A DNA stretch of 64,000 nt from NCBI GenBank assembly GCA_030220185.1, contig JASPKZ010007295.1, positions 1,006,001 to 1,070,000 on the forward strand. The letters are read 5' to 3'. A program made the position numbers and the translations under genes. The DNA is from Diploptera punctata (taxonomy: Eukaryota > Arthropoda > Insecta > Blattodea > Blaberidae). Position 1 is the first letter of the stretch; each line of letters begins with the position of its first letter. Shown piece after piece: positions 31,513 through 42,519 of this stretch. The notes under the pieces were generated by a model that was not told the DNA's origin, searched no databases, and worked only from the letters and a program-made list of their open reading frames with translations.

Positions 31513-31588
31513 TGGAAATGTTCGTCTATCAAGAAATTTCCCTATGCTTCAAGAAAGAAATGTGATATATGTAGAAAAGGAAATAGAG
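31513..31588 (+). CDS. tor: receptor tyrosine kinase exon: juxtamembrane
   Basis: Acceptor TTCTTCTCACAG ends at 31512, donor GTAAGT starts at 31589. Phase 2 entry completes a serine codon with the previous exon. It encodes GNVRLSRNFPMLQERNVIYV then EKEIE and exits in phase 0. The tyrosine in N-V-I-Y-V is a plausible juxtamembrane phosphorylation site. The exon links the membrane segment to the start of the kinase domain at 35172. Confidence 0.75.
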
Positions 31589-31599
31589 GTAAGTTAAGA

Positions 31600-32104
31600 A
31601 CTAGTTCTGTAGAGAACTCATATCCTTTTCCTATTTTTTCTTAATTTGTGGAATAATGCATTTGCATTTTTCATTAATAGATCCATGAGAATATTTTTAC
31701 AAAACTTCTACATTTTGTCACTTGAAAAAATATCTCTCCAACAAACAAAATAAACTTTGTACTTTATTTGAATATAGATTAATTTTTGTGAAATCATATG
31801 CCAAATATATTCTATACATCTCCCATATATTTGGCTTATTGTAGTCTTTTTTAAAAATTATAAATTTCTTGAAATTTAGTTCAGTTTGTATAGGTTCTTA
31901 TTCAGCAAAGACATTTTTAAAGTTTTTTTTATATTATCAACAGCTCCTACTCATAAATTAGAAAAATTCTTTGATGAAAATTACAGAGTAAACTATAAAA
32001 AAATCCACTTAGCTGGACAAATGTTTCTAAATCTTATAAACAGGTCTTCAAAGAGATACCTTATACATGTTCTCAAAGTGTCCACAAGACTGAACATATG
32101 GTAA
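31600..32104. other. intronic sequence, no feature
   Basis: AT-rich. The 72-residue frame 31886-32104 is unmatched. Confidence 0.5.
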
Positions 32105-32112
32105 CTTATAAT

Positions 32113-33072
32113 TAGAGTCCGGATGTTAGGCACTTAAAAAATTCAAAATTGGCAGGCAAAAAGGCACTAAAAATCATTAATATATGCACTAAAAAATTCA
32201 AAACAGGCTCTTACAAAAAATGGACTACAACATAACTTTCTACAGTCTTACATTAAGAATATAAACATATGTTATCAATAGCATGTGAAGATATCAGAGA
32301 TGCTTTTGGAATTTGTTTTGCCTTTTGCAGAACCATCATTTGAGAATATTTCCGCACCAAATTCTTTCATGAAATTAGTCAGTTTGTATTTAACTATTGT
32401 CCGCTCTTTAGGTATTAAAAAAAACTGTACTAGAGATAAAAAAAAAAGCCATATACACTTGCGCACCACTATGTCTGAGGATTGCAGACTGAAATCACTG
32501 TTACGAACATCAAAAATAATATTGCCGGTTTCAGCACCAGAAAGAATGCTTGAGCCATCTACCCTCTTTGTCACTCAGCAATGTTTGTATTGAAAAGAAT
32601 CAAAGAACTTTTCTCCAAGCCTTAGAGCCGGATCATAATACAATGGGGCATGGCTTAGAGTTATTTTGCTTAACGGGAATGCATGAGGTGGAAAAATACA
32701 ATATTTACCTAACGGGAGTGCATTGAGGGAGAAACCATCTGCCTGCAAGGTTATTGCATTATTGCCACCCTTATCCTAAAACATGCTAAGGCAATTTGCA
32801 ATTTATAAGACGATCACTTGAAAACTTCTACAAAATGATTTGTGCCATGAAGTTTGTCCATTTCAATTGATTTTATTGAAATACCGAGTTAACTTCGAGA
32901 AAAAAATTGCAAATAGGCATTTATAGGCATTATAAGCTGAAATAGGCATTTATAGGCAAAATGAACTTCATGGAAAACAACTCTAGGATTGTTGGTATGA
33001 ACTTATATGAAATCACTTTTACAATATCTGTAATAAATAACTATAGGCATTTTCCCTAGCATCCGGTCTCTA
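32113..33072. mobile_element. hAT element with BED-like remnant
   Basis: Terminal inverted repeats TAGAGTCCGGATGTTAGG and, reversed, TAGAGACCGGATGCTAGG. The 8-base target duplication CTTATAAT is exact (32105-32112, 33073-33080), as expected for hAT. On the - strand the frame 32574-32275 includes KLTNFMKEFGAEIFSNDGSA, resembling the N-terminus of hAT-derived BED-finger proteins such as the CGGBP1-like group, without the finger cysteines. GCATTTATAGGCATTATAAG type repeats fill the right part. The body is deleted, so it is non-autonomous. Confidence 0.85.
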
Positions 33073-33244
33073 CTTATAATCAATGTGCTGAATATATTTT
33101 TTAATTATTTTTAAATAAAATATAAATAATAGACATTTATTAAAAATGGTCCTTTTAAACTCATGAAGGAAAAGGGCACAAATTGTCTTTCAATGATTAT
33201 ACAATGTCCAATGTCCACATTACATTATACATTGTAACCACTTG

Positions 33245-34360
33245 AGCAGAGCTACAAAGCCTGCATTAGCGCACTCTATGGCACATGCGGCTTCCCTGCT
33301 TTAACTGTATAAAATTTATTACATATAATCTTACCTTACAACATATGTTGGGTTATACAAGCATTATACAGGCACTGTATCTAGAAACCACATCTGGTTG
33401 ATGTGAGTTCTTCCACTGTATTTTCCACTGAGCCAGTATCTTCAAATTTATTAACAATTCATTACAGACTCATATTTCAAATAATTTTTACACATGAAAA
33501 TACGATGTATCAGCAAAATCGGTCTCATCTTCTAGTTACCTTAAAGATGACTATCTGCATCCATGTGCCATGAAGGTCAAACCAGATATGCAATGCCACC
33601 CACTGAAGCAATTCGCATAGTCCACTTTTAAAAACCTGCTCAAACATATTTTCATGCTGAAATTCATCAGAGATCATTTTTTGACAACTCACCACATAAA
33701 TGTTGTGTTTTTCACGAAACTACAGTTTCAAACGTAATCACGTTAATCTTCAGCCAAAACTCCAACTGATGAAATTCTTTGACCATCAACTCTTCTATAG
33801 TCACCATCTTCAGCGCTGCCATCTGTGGTTGAATTTATCAACTTCAAAATCAAATATTTCTTTTATTAGGAATATCAAAATTTGATTTCAAAGTTCATAA
33901 ATTCAACCATACTAGCAGCAATAAAGATGGTGACAATAGAAGAGTTGATGGCTGAAGAATTTTATCAGTCGAAGTTGTGGCTGAAGATGGACATGATTAT
34001 GTTTGAAACTGCGGTTTCATGTAAAACATGAAATTTATGAGGTGAGTTCTCAAAAAATGTTCTCCGATGAAGTTCAATGATTATACCTCATAATGTTTAA
34101 TTTAATATATTTTCATGTGTACAAATTATTTTATTTATGAGTCTGTGATGAATTGTTAATAAACTTGAAAATACTGGTTCAGTGCAAAACATTTCAGTGG
34201 AAGAACTCGCTCACATCAGCCAGAATGTGATTTCCAGAATCAATGCTTGTATAACCCAACATATATTATAAGGTAAGATTATATGCAATACTTTTTACAT
34301 AAAGCAGGGAAGCCATGCATGCGCTGAATGTGGCTAATGCAGCTTCATAGCAGAGAGTGA
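33245..34360. mobile_element. palindrome of about 1.1 kb, PLE-type
   Basis: Arms centred near 33870 match for several hundred bases: left CTGCATTAGCGCA (33260) with right TGCGCTGAATGTGGCTAATG (34318); left CTTACAACATATGTTGGGTT with right AACCCAACATATATTATAAG; left CAACTCTTCTATAGTCACCA with right TGGTGACAATAGAAGAGTTG. The left arm has about 130 extra bases at 33505-33650. Hammerhead-like cores occur on the - strand near 33719-33752 and on the + strand at 33981-34014. Confidence 0.75.
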
Positions 34361-35171
34361 AAATACTGCCCATGCAGTTACAGCTCACAATGTAGACCCT
34401 GTATTTGTCATATAAACATCATTACCATATTACAGTAGTTTAACTGCAATATTCAACTTGAACAATACTGTATCATTATATAAGCATAGAGATCCACAAA
34501 TAATATCCACTGGCTCTAAATCTGCACCATCATATTCATCTTCCATGTTTTGTCTTCCTTTACAACTTCATCAGTTTTGGTCTTCCACAACTTCCTTCTT
34601 GTGGATCCCAATCTAATGGAGTTATTAAATTATTTCATTGCATTTTCATAATGTGTCCTATCTTGCTAATTTTTAAATGTATTTCTGTTTTAATATTATA
34701 TTTTTTATATCTCCTTATTTGAAAATGTTTCCAGTCACTCATTTTTCATTAATTTATTCAATGCTGTACTACCCTACAGTAATTTTCCTGAATTTTAATA
34801 TAAATGTCAGTTATCAATGTTTATAACTGCACCCTTGATATTTTAATAAAATTATGATAGGGAGCAACACTATAAGTCGGAGTTTTGACTGAGGAGAGGA
34901 ATGATAGTTCCTGGTCCTCTGAAAATCATGGAGTTTAATGAGATGAGATTTAAAAGATTTCTCTGATTCAAGGTATAAAATCTAAATATATCTTCAGAAA
35001 TATTTATATGAAATTTCAGTATTTATTTAATTCATTTTCAGGTAATAAATAAAAAAATAAATAATTATTAAATTTAAATAAAAAGTACAAAAACAATTTA
35101 ATACTCTCCCTAAAAATTAGTATGCAAAATAATATTCTAATGAAATATTTACATACAGTATTATGTTATAG
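34361..35171. other. intronic sequence, no firm feature
   Basis: The stretch 34500-34800 (TTCCATGTTTTGTCTTCC, TTCCTTCTTGTGGATCCCAA) may be a further - strand retrotransposon tail, but no motif was secure. Confidence 0.4.
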
Positions 35172-35337
35172 GAAGCCCAGGCCAGAGGTGATGCTGATGT
35201 ATTTGAAGTTAGCTACTCAAGATTGGAACTAGGAAGACAAATAGGAAAGGGAGCATTTGGAAGAGTTTTCCTTGCTAGAGCAGAAGCCATTGCTGGAATT
35301 CCTGGTTACCTCACTGTTGCAGTAAAGAAACTCAAAA
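35172..35337 (+). CDS. tor: receptor tyrosine kinase exon: kinase N-lobe with glycine loop
   Basis: Encodes EAQARGDADVFEVSYSRLEL then GRQIGKGAFGRVFLARAEAI and PGYLTVAVKKLK. I-G-K-G-A-F-G-R-V is the ATP-binding glycine loop; the lysine of V-A-V-K-K is the invariant strand-3 lysine. The acidic sequence D-A-D-V-F-E-V before it is typical of receptor kinases. Acceptor TTATAG ends 35171; donor GTAAGA starts 35338; exit phase 1 fits the exon at 37911. Confidence 0.9.
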
Positions 35338-35351
35338 GTAAGAGTTTTAAT

Positions 35352-35575
35352 AATTTTACCTTTAATAGTGAGTGGAGAACATATTTTTAACGACTCACCT
35401 CATATAATTTCAAATTTCTTTGATACCGGCAGTTTCAGACAATATCTTGTCCCTCTTCAGTCATGGCTTCCACTCAAGAGGGACAAGATATTGTCTGAAA
35501 TTTGAAGTTATATGAGGTAAGTCGTTAAAAATATGTTCTCCACTCACTATTAATGATATAACCTAATAATGTTTA
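35352..35575. mobile_element. PLE-type palindrome just after a kinase exon
   Basis: AGTGAGTGGAGAACATATTT, CACCTCATATAATTTCAAAT and AGACAATATCTTGTCCCTCT on the left are repeated in inverse on the right to 35560. On the - strand at 35424-35460: CTGAAGA, extra G, hairpin GGACAA/TTGTCT, GAAA, CTGCCGGTA. It begins 14 bases after the donor site of the exon ending 35337. Confidence 0.75.
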
Positions 35576-36097
35576 CTTCCCAATATTAATTTAAATATAA
35601 GTGTACCTTACTTTACCTGGAGTCATCTCTATAGTTGGACTGCTGTTAAACTAATAACTGGAGCTAAAAATGTTTGCTGTTGTCTTTGTCCAATAGAGAT
35701 TAATTAGCATTCATAATTTGTTTTTCTTACTTCCCAATAAAATCTTGAATTTATTTCTGAATGTTGTGTTGTTCAGAAGTGTGGACACGTTCCTCATTGA
35801 GTACTTGTCCTGTTACACTGCATATTGAATTTTAGGCACATTCAACAATTTGCAGCTAGAGATGTTTGTGTGTTGTTCAAAAGCCACTCATTGCACTTTT
35901 TATACTAAAGATTCTATGTTAGAGGTTCTACTTAAAAAATTTACCATGACTGTCCTTAATTAACTAAAAATAACAATTTTCAAAATTAAAAACTGTTTCA
36001 GTTTTTAAAAGATTCAGTACAAATTTTGCATTCTCATTTGTTTACAGTCCATTGTAATAATTTGCTAAGTAGTGTATTTACAAAATTATGTTCATGT
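35576..36097. other. intronic sequence, no feature
   Basis: AT-rich with no recognised repeat partner or open frame. Confidence 0.4.
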
Positions 36098-36405
36098 TGA
36101 CAAGCCTCATGGGCAAGTGGTTGCGTTTATGACTACTGTTCATGAGGCCCCAGGTTCGATTATTACCGGTCAAACTCGAATTTTTCCTTAAAGGGAATCA
36201 TTCCTGTGATTGCCCATGGTCTGGAATTTAGGTTAAGAACTCTCCTGGCACTTCATTATCATTTATCACCCATCATATCATCGAAGTAAAATAACTCCTG
36301 CCTTCTACGCACCTTAACTTAAGAAGTGTGTTACAATTAAGCCAATGCCAGGACAGAACACCAAAAATGTCGAAATGACAACCTGGGGCATTGAATAAAA
36401 AAAAA
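36098..36405 (+). mobile_element. SINE family E, copy 2
   Basis: Head with ATGGGCAAGTGGTTGCG and B box CAGGTTCGATTATTACC, body GCCCATGGTCTGGAATTTAG, end CAACCTGGGGCATTGAATAA and an A-rich tail. Fuller than copy 1 at 16265. Confidence 0.8.
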
Positions 36406-36579
36406 GTCAATGTAAATTACTTTGTTCTGTAAGTCTTTGCAAAACTTTGAATAATATTTCTGTATCCTTAGGATCATCCTCAACTTAAGATGATGATTAT
36501 TATTATTATTATTAATAAATATAATTACATAAATTATTTTTTTCTATTTTATATTATTTAATTCTTACAATTTAACAAT

Positions 36580-36812
36580 AAAACTGATTATATTTGAAGA
36601 GAAAAATTTTTGCCCAGACCGAGACTCGAACCCGGGACCTTTGGCTTTCTAGGCCAAAGCTCTACCATCTGGGCTATCGGGGAAAGTTCTGATCTAGACA
36701 CAAATTTTTCTCATATATACGTTATAATTCCCAGCAATACATAATTTCTCTTCAAAAAATGCATCATTTAGTGAGAAATGTTAAATTAATATTAAAAACA
36801 TCAATAAAACTG
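36580..36812. mobile_element. tRNA-bearing foldback element, locus 2, right arm mostly deleted
   Basis: A - strand tRNA-like gene at 36612-36683 (GGGACCTTTGGCTTTCTAGG, anticodon loop region, GCTCTACCATCTGGGC) is followed after a short spacer by the family's tail (TAGTGAGAAATGTTAAATTA) without a + strand tRNA copy. Confidence 0.65.
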
Positions 36813-37214
36813 ATTTCCTTTTAGCTTCCCAATATTTAGTAACAATGTCTGAATCCACATTTAAAGGATGGTATGATTTTAACTGTTCCATATTCATATT
36901 CTCTCTTCATATGCAGAGGGCAGTTAGATCTAGTTCTTGAAGAGTGTAATTAAATAAAAATACTATGTGAAGGGTAGAGGGAAAGAACCAGGTAAGTCAA
37001 TATTCTGTCGAAATAGAGTTTGAGATGTCATTATTAGATTCTCCATGGAGAGAAGTGAAACAGTAAAATATACAGTTTAGTCATGGATTATTTACCTCCA
37101 AAGTTTGGCATTCAGATAAGAAAGAAATGTATGTTCTCCAATTACAAGTACTCTTCTGTTTCAATTGACTTTTTTACCTGTATCCTTCATATGTTTTTAT
37201 TATTGAACCTATTT

Positions 37215-37668
37215 ATTAAATCACCTTTAAGGGAGGAAAGGAGATTACGAGTATTTCAGAATAAGGGTCTTAAGAAAATTTTTGGACCAAAGAGAAATGA
37301 ACGGACAGGTGAATGGAGAAAATTACATAACAGTTAACTACATGGTCTTTATGGGAAGCCAAATATAATAAGAACAGTTAAGTCTTGTAGACTGTGATGG
37401 GCAGGACATGTGGCACAAATGGGGGATGAAAGAGGAGCATGGACGCTTCTTGTAGGAAAACCAGAGGGAAAACACCCAGTTGATAGACTAAGAATGATGT
37501 AAGAAAGTAACATTACCCATGATTTGAGGGAAGTAGATTATACAGGGGAGGATTGGAAAACATTAGCTGAGGATAGGGATGTATGGAGAGCTTATGTCTG
37601 CATAGCCATGAATCTATGGATTCAATAGAGCCATAGAGTTAGTTAGTTAGTTAGTTAGTTACTAAAAG
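37215..37668 (+). mobile_element. non-LTR retrotransposon 3' end with TTAG repeat tail
   Basis: Encodes REERRLRVFQNKGLKKIFGP, then after stops WAGHVAQMGDERGAWTLLVG and DYTGEDWKTLAEDRDVWRAY. The W-A-G-H-V-A-x-M and D-W-x-x-L-A-x-D-R motifs mark an RTE/R1-like C-terminus. It ends (GTTA)n at about 37640-37661. The same 3' end occurs at 19700-19852 and, inverted, 48865-49240. Confidence 0.75.
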
Positions 37669-37910
37669 GGGGAATTCCATTTAAAGTGCTGATCTGGGGG
37701 TTTAAATGCCCTGTTCAGCTGCTGGTTCTGAATGTGTTAATTAGAGGTGGGACCTTTTTCCTGGTAAAAAATCAATTTGGAAAAAAGATTAGGGATACAA
37801 TGTCATTTTTGGCACCTACTCAATTACAAAAACTATGATAGTAAAAAAAAGGTCCTATTGGGTTAAAATAATATTAAAACAAAATATAATTGTAAGTTAT
37901 TTTGTTTCAG

Positions 37911-38188
37911 ATAAAGCTAATGCTGATGAAGTGGAAGAATTCCTCTCTGAAATTGCTATGATGAAAAGAGTTGGACGTCACCCAAATGTGGTAACAATGC
38001 TGGGGTGCTGCACTCTAAAGCAGCCATACTGCATGTTAATGGAATATATCCCTTGTGGAGACTTGTTACAGTATCTTCGACAATTAAGAGTCGAATATGA
38101 ACGGCGTACAGGAGGTGCTTTTGCAATATCAAGCACCATGCTTCGTCCATTGCCTCGCTATGTGGATCTTCAACTTCCTTTAACGTAC
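37911..38188 (+). CDS. tor: receptor tyrosine kinase exon: helix C, hinge and kinase insert
   Basis: Encodes NKANADEVEEFLSEIAMMKR (the E of L-S-E-I is the helix C glutamate), VGRHPNVVTMLGCCTLKQPY, the hinge region LMEYIPCGDLLQYL, and the start of a kinase insert with basic and proline segments (EYERRTGG, LRPLPRYVDLQLPLT). A split kinase of this kind is characteristic of the FGFR/PDGFR/Torso branch. Acceptor TTTTGTTTCAG ends 37910. The 3' boundary is uncertain: donors at 38185 (after phase 2) or 38189 (after phase 0) pair with acceptors ending at 42524 or 42519; the strongest-looking acceptor, ending 42514, fits neither. Confidence 0.85.
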
Positions 38189-38329
38189 GTATAAAAATTT
38201 TCTAATGTATAATATACAGGAATTACGCACAATGTGCAAAGCATAAGTGACTTGACTCGCTGCGGAACTGTGTTAGTGAGATCGTTCTCTTCAAGCACCA
38301 ATATGTATGGTATCTTTCAATGTTAATAT

Positions 38330-38935
38330 TATAAATGGATAAGTCGGCAGTAGCAGAACACTCTTTACTTGATGGCCACAGAGTACAATACCAGAATACA
38401 GACATATTATCTAACTGCACACGCTATTTTACCTGTCTACAACGAGAAGCCATCGAAATACTCAAACATAAAAACAGTTTCAATAGAAAAGAAGAATCAT
38501 TAAAAGTCAACAAAGTATGGATACTGGTTCTAAAAAATGCAAAATGTAAACCTCTACAAGTACAGTCGACTAGACTATCAAACAGCAATCTCACTGGAAC
38601 CATGGAAGTCCTACCGCTGACCAATCAGAAGGCAGATATAACGTACAGTCGACTAGACCATCAAACAGCAATCTCATTGGAGCAATGGAAGTCCCTAACT
38701 TTGACCAATCAGAAGGCAGATATAACTTACGTACACATCGCAGTGAATGTATAAATAGGACAGACAGTCGACAGAAATGCCAGTCTCAAGACAACCCTTG
38801 AGGATGCCAGACGCAGTCTTTGGCGAAACGTCGGGGAACTACAAGCCTCACGACCACGGCCTACAGTCCGTAAATCTTCATCAACATCATCATAGCAACT
38901 CCGGCCGTGAAAGTCTACGTGAATACATTAATATT
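38330..38935 (+). mobile_element. PLE fragment with endonuclease C-terminus and hammerhead-like motif
   Basis: The open frame 38335-38754 begins DKSAVAEHSLLDGHRVQYQN, TDILSN, REAIEILKH, the post-GIY-YIG region that normally follows the H of the nuclease in PLE proteins. The 3' untranslated part carries a 73-base tandem duplication (38568-38640, 38643-38713; TCGACTAGAC, CAAACAGCAATCTCA) and a core at 38798-38832 in the order TTGAGGA, T, GCCA...TGGC, GAAA, CGTC. The N-terminal reverse transcriptase part is missing. Confidence 0.7.
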
Positions 38936-38964
38936 ATTCGTTTTTTAAACATCTTAATGATGGA

Positions 38965-39262
38965 CAAATTATATTTGAAAAGAAGAATATACATATAGAC
39001 TGGGGTTTGAACCTAGGACCTTTGACTCTCTATGTCACTGCTCTTCCATCTGAGCTACCTATGCCTCCAATCTAAACACGTCATACATAGTTAATTCCCT
39101 AACCCCAAATGCTATGAGCCGTTGCTACGATTTTTGCAAATGGCGGCTTCTTTATTAAGAAGATTGGAGGCCTAGGTTGCTCAGATGGAAGAGCATTGAC
39201 ATAGACAGTCAAAGGTCCTGGGTTCAAACCCCAGTCTAGGCATATATTTTTCTTTTGAAATA
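38965..39262. mobile_element. tRNA-bearing foldback element, locus 3
   Basis: tRNA-like copies at about 38996-39065 (-) and 39170-39242 (+). The + copy has a fully normal tRNA layout: acceptor GCCTAGG/TCTAGGC, D arm GCTC/GAGC, anticodon arm TTGAC/GTCAA with loop ATAGACA, and T arm CTGGG/CCCAG with TTCAAAC. Anticodon AGA would be serine, but the long variable arm of serine tRNAs is absent. Both arms share TTTGCAAATGGCGGC type inner sequence. Confidence 0.7.
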
Positions 39263-39768
39263 TAATGTATGGTATCTGTTTCACACCATTTCACATAGTT
39301 CACACATACAGTTTTAGTCTGATTGGTGGACGTTCTTTGTTTTGCAGATCTTGTGATTAAATCCATTGACAGCAAAGTGGATCGCTGTATGATGGAGTTC
39401 ATGTGATGGTCCCCTCCATTTGTTTGTTGTCATGGAAGTTGCATAAAACTCGCTCCATTTCTCTTTCTTCTTATCCTTGAGTCCTTGGACCACACTTTAC
39501 ACACAGGTGTAGATGGCAGCATTAATCCTGATGTAAGGCATAGGTCTTCTAAGTAGAAAGTTTCTCTGGTGAGCTGTATGCAAGTCGTGAAGGTGAAAAT
39601 TTTGAGATACATGAGATTTTTTAAAAAGGTTGCCTTGATCCATTCAATACCTTTTAGATTTCTTTTGTTCAATTTATCGCATATTATCCCACAATTTCTA
39701 ATACATTATCTACAATACGTAATTCATTCTTGAGATTTATATATTAAAATTTTATCAAAATTATGATA
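39263..39768. other. intronic sequence, no firm feature
   Basis: Open frames on the - strand at 39181-39402 and 39430-39672 are unmatched; the first overlaps the tRNA-like arm. Confidence 0.4.
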
Positions 39769-39769
39769 A

Positions 39770-39915
39770 TGATGATATAATGATGATGATATGATCATGA
39801 TGACCATGATGATGATGATCATGATGATGATGCTGAGCATGATGATGATGATCATGATGATAATAATAATAAAAATGATAGTCATGATAATGATAATCAT
39901 AATGATAATGAATGA
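39770..39915. repeat. (GAT)n-rich microsatellite
   Basis: Imperfect GAT/ATC/AAT triplet array. It accounts for the methionine-rich frame 39791-40024, which is not a gene. Confidence 0.9.
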
Positions 39916-40719
39916 CTATGACAGCAATGATTTTTTTGTAGTCACTTTACTTATAGTGGTCATATTACAGCTTTTCTGTAAGTTGTTGTTATTGTTGTGT
40001 TACAGGCCTTCAACAATTAACTAATTAATTAACAATAGTTATTTATGTTCTATGTCAAGTTTGGTGTTGTCTCTTACTCCTGGAGACATTTGGCATCACT
40101 ATCAGAATATTTTCTCGGTAAACAACATATGTAAGAGGTGAATATTTATCCAAACTCCACAAATATCATGTCCCTTGGAATCTTGAGTCCATCAGAAATA
40201 TCATATTGTGTTCTACGTTGGGCATTTCATCCCTCATGGTCTTCTAATGGAACCATCATGATCTGATTCTATTGTTATGACTAAGGATCTTCGGGGGCCA
40301 AATATCTGGCAAAGTTAAGAAAAACCTCCTGATATTCAATTTAACTGAGATTCAAACCTAATGTCATCCATTCTGAAGTCAGACTTCTTGTTGGTGGAGC
40401 TGCATGGCTCATAAAGGAAAAATAAAAACTGTCATAGATTTACATAAAACATGTTGGTAATAATTCCTCATAGGACCAAAATTACATTACAAGGATTTAA
40501 TAACCAAACTATTTAAATTATACATGTCATTTCAGAGATTCCGAGGGATCATATATACAACCTGAAACACAATTGTGCACTTCTTCAGGAAGACCGTCCA
40601 TTACAGACAGTGAGTAGAAATTATTACAAGTTTTTATTTATAAAAGTTAAAATCAATCCAAAATATTTGATTTTGCTATGATTGTAGAAGTGTGATGTAA
40701 CTCATATATTAACACTAAC
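39916..40719. other. intronic sequence, no feature
   Basis: No repeat partner, exon or open frame was recognised. Confidence 0.4.
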
Positions 40720-41080
40720 TCAGTACTTAATAAATAATAGAGCATTGGCCTAGAAGTCCAAAGGTCCTGGGTTCAAGTCTCAGTCTGAGCGTATAATTTT
40801 TCTCATCAAATATGATTTATCCACCATTGAGTTGTATGAAATGAATAATAAAATCGTTGAAAGAAGTCGTACTGGCTTTATAATGTAATGTAAAATTCCC
40901 AAATAAATGTCTTCTTAAAAAAAACTGCCATTTGCAAGATAGAAGCAAAGGTTTCATAGTATTTGGTGCACGGAAATTAACAGCATATATAAGAGAAAAA
41001 CTTGAGTTTAGATTGGAACTCGCCTAGATAGCTCAGTTGGTAGAGCATTGGCCAGGGTTCGAGTTGCAGTCTGAGTGAAT
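40720..41080 (+). mobile_element. tRNA-like fragments of the foldback family
   Basis: Two incomplete + strand tRNA-like pieces: 40737-40791 (from TAGAGCATTGGCCTAGAAG onwards, B box GGTTCAAGTCTC) and 41020-41077, which lacks the anticodon arm's 3' side. Between them lies family body sequence (AAGTCGTACTGGC, GCCATTTGCAAGATAGAAGC). Confidence 0.65.
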
Positions 41081-41094
41081 ATTTTTTTTTCTTC

Positions 41095-41660
41095 AAATAT
41101 AACTTAATAATATTTGAAGAGAATAATTTTTGCCTAGACCGAGACTCAAACCTGGGACCTTTGGTTTGCCGGGTCAAATGCTCTACCAACTGAGCTATCG
41201 AGGCGAGTTGCGATCTAGATGCAAATTTTTCTCTTATATACGTTGTAATTCCCTTGCGCCAAATGCTTTGCAACCTTTGTTTCTATCTTTGCAAATGGCG
41301 GCTTTTTAGTTAAGAAGACATTTATTGGAAATTTAACACTATTTTATAAAGCCAGAAGGGCTTCTATTGATGTTTTTATTATTGATTTAACACTTCTCAT
41401 TGAAGTTTAACTAAGAAGCCACCATTTGCAAAGATAGAAGCAAAGGTTTCAAAGCATTTGGTGCAAGGGAATTACAATGTATATAAGAGAAAAATTTGCA
41501 TCTAGATCGCAACTCGCCTCAGTAGCTCAGTTCGTAGAGCATTTGGCCTGGCAAGCCAAAGGTCCCGGGTTCGAATCTCGGTCTAGGCAAAAATTTTTCT
41601 CTTCAAATATAATTTATCCTTCAGTGAGAAGTGTTAAATCAATAATAAAAACATCAATAA
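41095..41660. mobile_element. tRNA-bearing foldback element, locus 4
   Basis: tRNA-like copies at 41131-41204 (-) and 41516-41589 (+), anticodon loop CTGGCAA in the + copy. Inner arms GCGATCTAGATGCAAATTTT through CCATTTGCAAAGATAGAAGC are inverted. The loop contains a copy of the tail (TTTAACACTTCTCATTGAAG on the + strand), in the orientation of the left arm; the right end carries the other copy. Confidence 0.75.
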
Positions 41661-41682
41661 CTTAGTAGGTTGAGTCTGCCAT

Positions 41683-42330
41683 CACCTTACCTCATTTTTC
41701 GTTGTTTCTTGTAAGATATGTTTCAAAGCATCACTGCTCTATCGTCAGTGGTACAGTCTGATGATATTTAAGTTGTCAGCACTGGATGTTGACTCCTATT
41801 CCCTCTTTTTTGTGGTCCAAAAAACTTTAATATTAAATTTCTCTCCCTGGGAATTTAAAAATTCATGATTCTCTCCTTGTTCTTCCGTTTGTAGATTTTT
41901 TGCCCATATGCTGAGTTCATTTGAGTTTTCCAACTGTTTTAATAGTTTGGTGTTTACATCTATTTTATGTCTTTCTGTCAAACGTCAGCAGCTACAGCAG
42001 ATTTTTCTACTTTTCCTTTTTTATATTTCTTATATATTCGCAAATGAACTCAAGCATATGGGAAAAAATCTACATACAGAAGAACAAGGAGAGAATCACA
42101 AATTTTTTAATTCCCAGGGAGAGAAATTTAATATGCAAGTTCTTTGGACCAAAAAGAAGAAGGAAGAGGAGTCGACAACCAGGGTCGACAACTTACAGAT
42201 AATCAGTCTGTACCAACTGACAATGGAGCAGTGATGATTTGAAACATGTATTACAAGAAACATCAAAATATGAGGTGAGATGATGGCAGACTCAATTTAT
42301 TTATTAAGTAGAACCTCATGATGCTACTTC
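41683..42330. mobile_element. PLE-type inverted repeat
   Basis: Left TTACCTCATTTTTCGTTGTT, TGTAAGATATGTTTCAAAGC and right TGAAACATGTATTACAAGAA, AACATCAAAATATGAGGTGA are inverted; inner words CTCTCCCTGGGAATTTAAAAA and TTTTTAATTCCCAGGGAGAG also pair. A - strand hammerhead-like core begins CTGACGA near 41747. The frames inside (41796-41981, 41908-42234) read both arms of a decayed PLE nuclease region. Confidence 0.65.
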
Positions 42331-42519
42331 CTAATCCATTTTTATTCAGACTCATCACTTTCCTATATTCTTATTAGCTTACAAGATATTTATATTAAAT
42401 TAGAGACAATCCCTTCAAAATTGGGATGGAAGACAACCCTAATTACACAAAAGAAATTAAAGAAATAATTGGTAGAACCTATGAAGTTTATTGTACTCAC
42501 TGTTGCATGTGCAGCTGAG

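Noticed and set aside
39170..39242. Serine tRNA gene (anticodon AGA)
   Set aside because: Layout is canonical, but serine tRNAs need a long variable arm, which is missing, and the copy belongs to the foldback family.
39791..40024. Methionine-rich open frame
   Set aside because: Translation of a triplet microsatellite.
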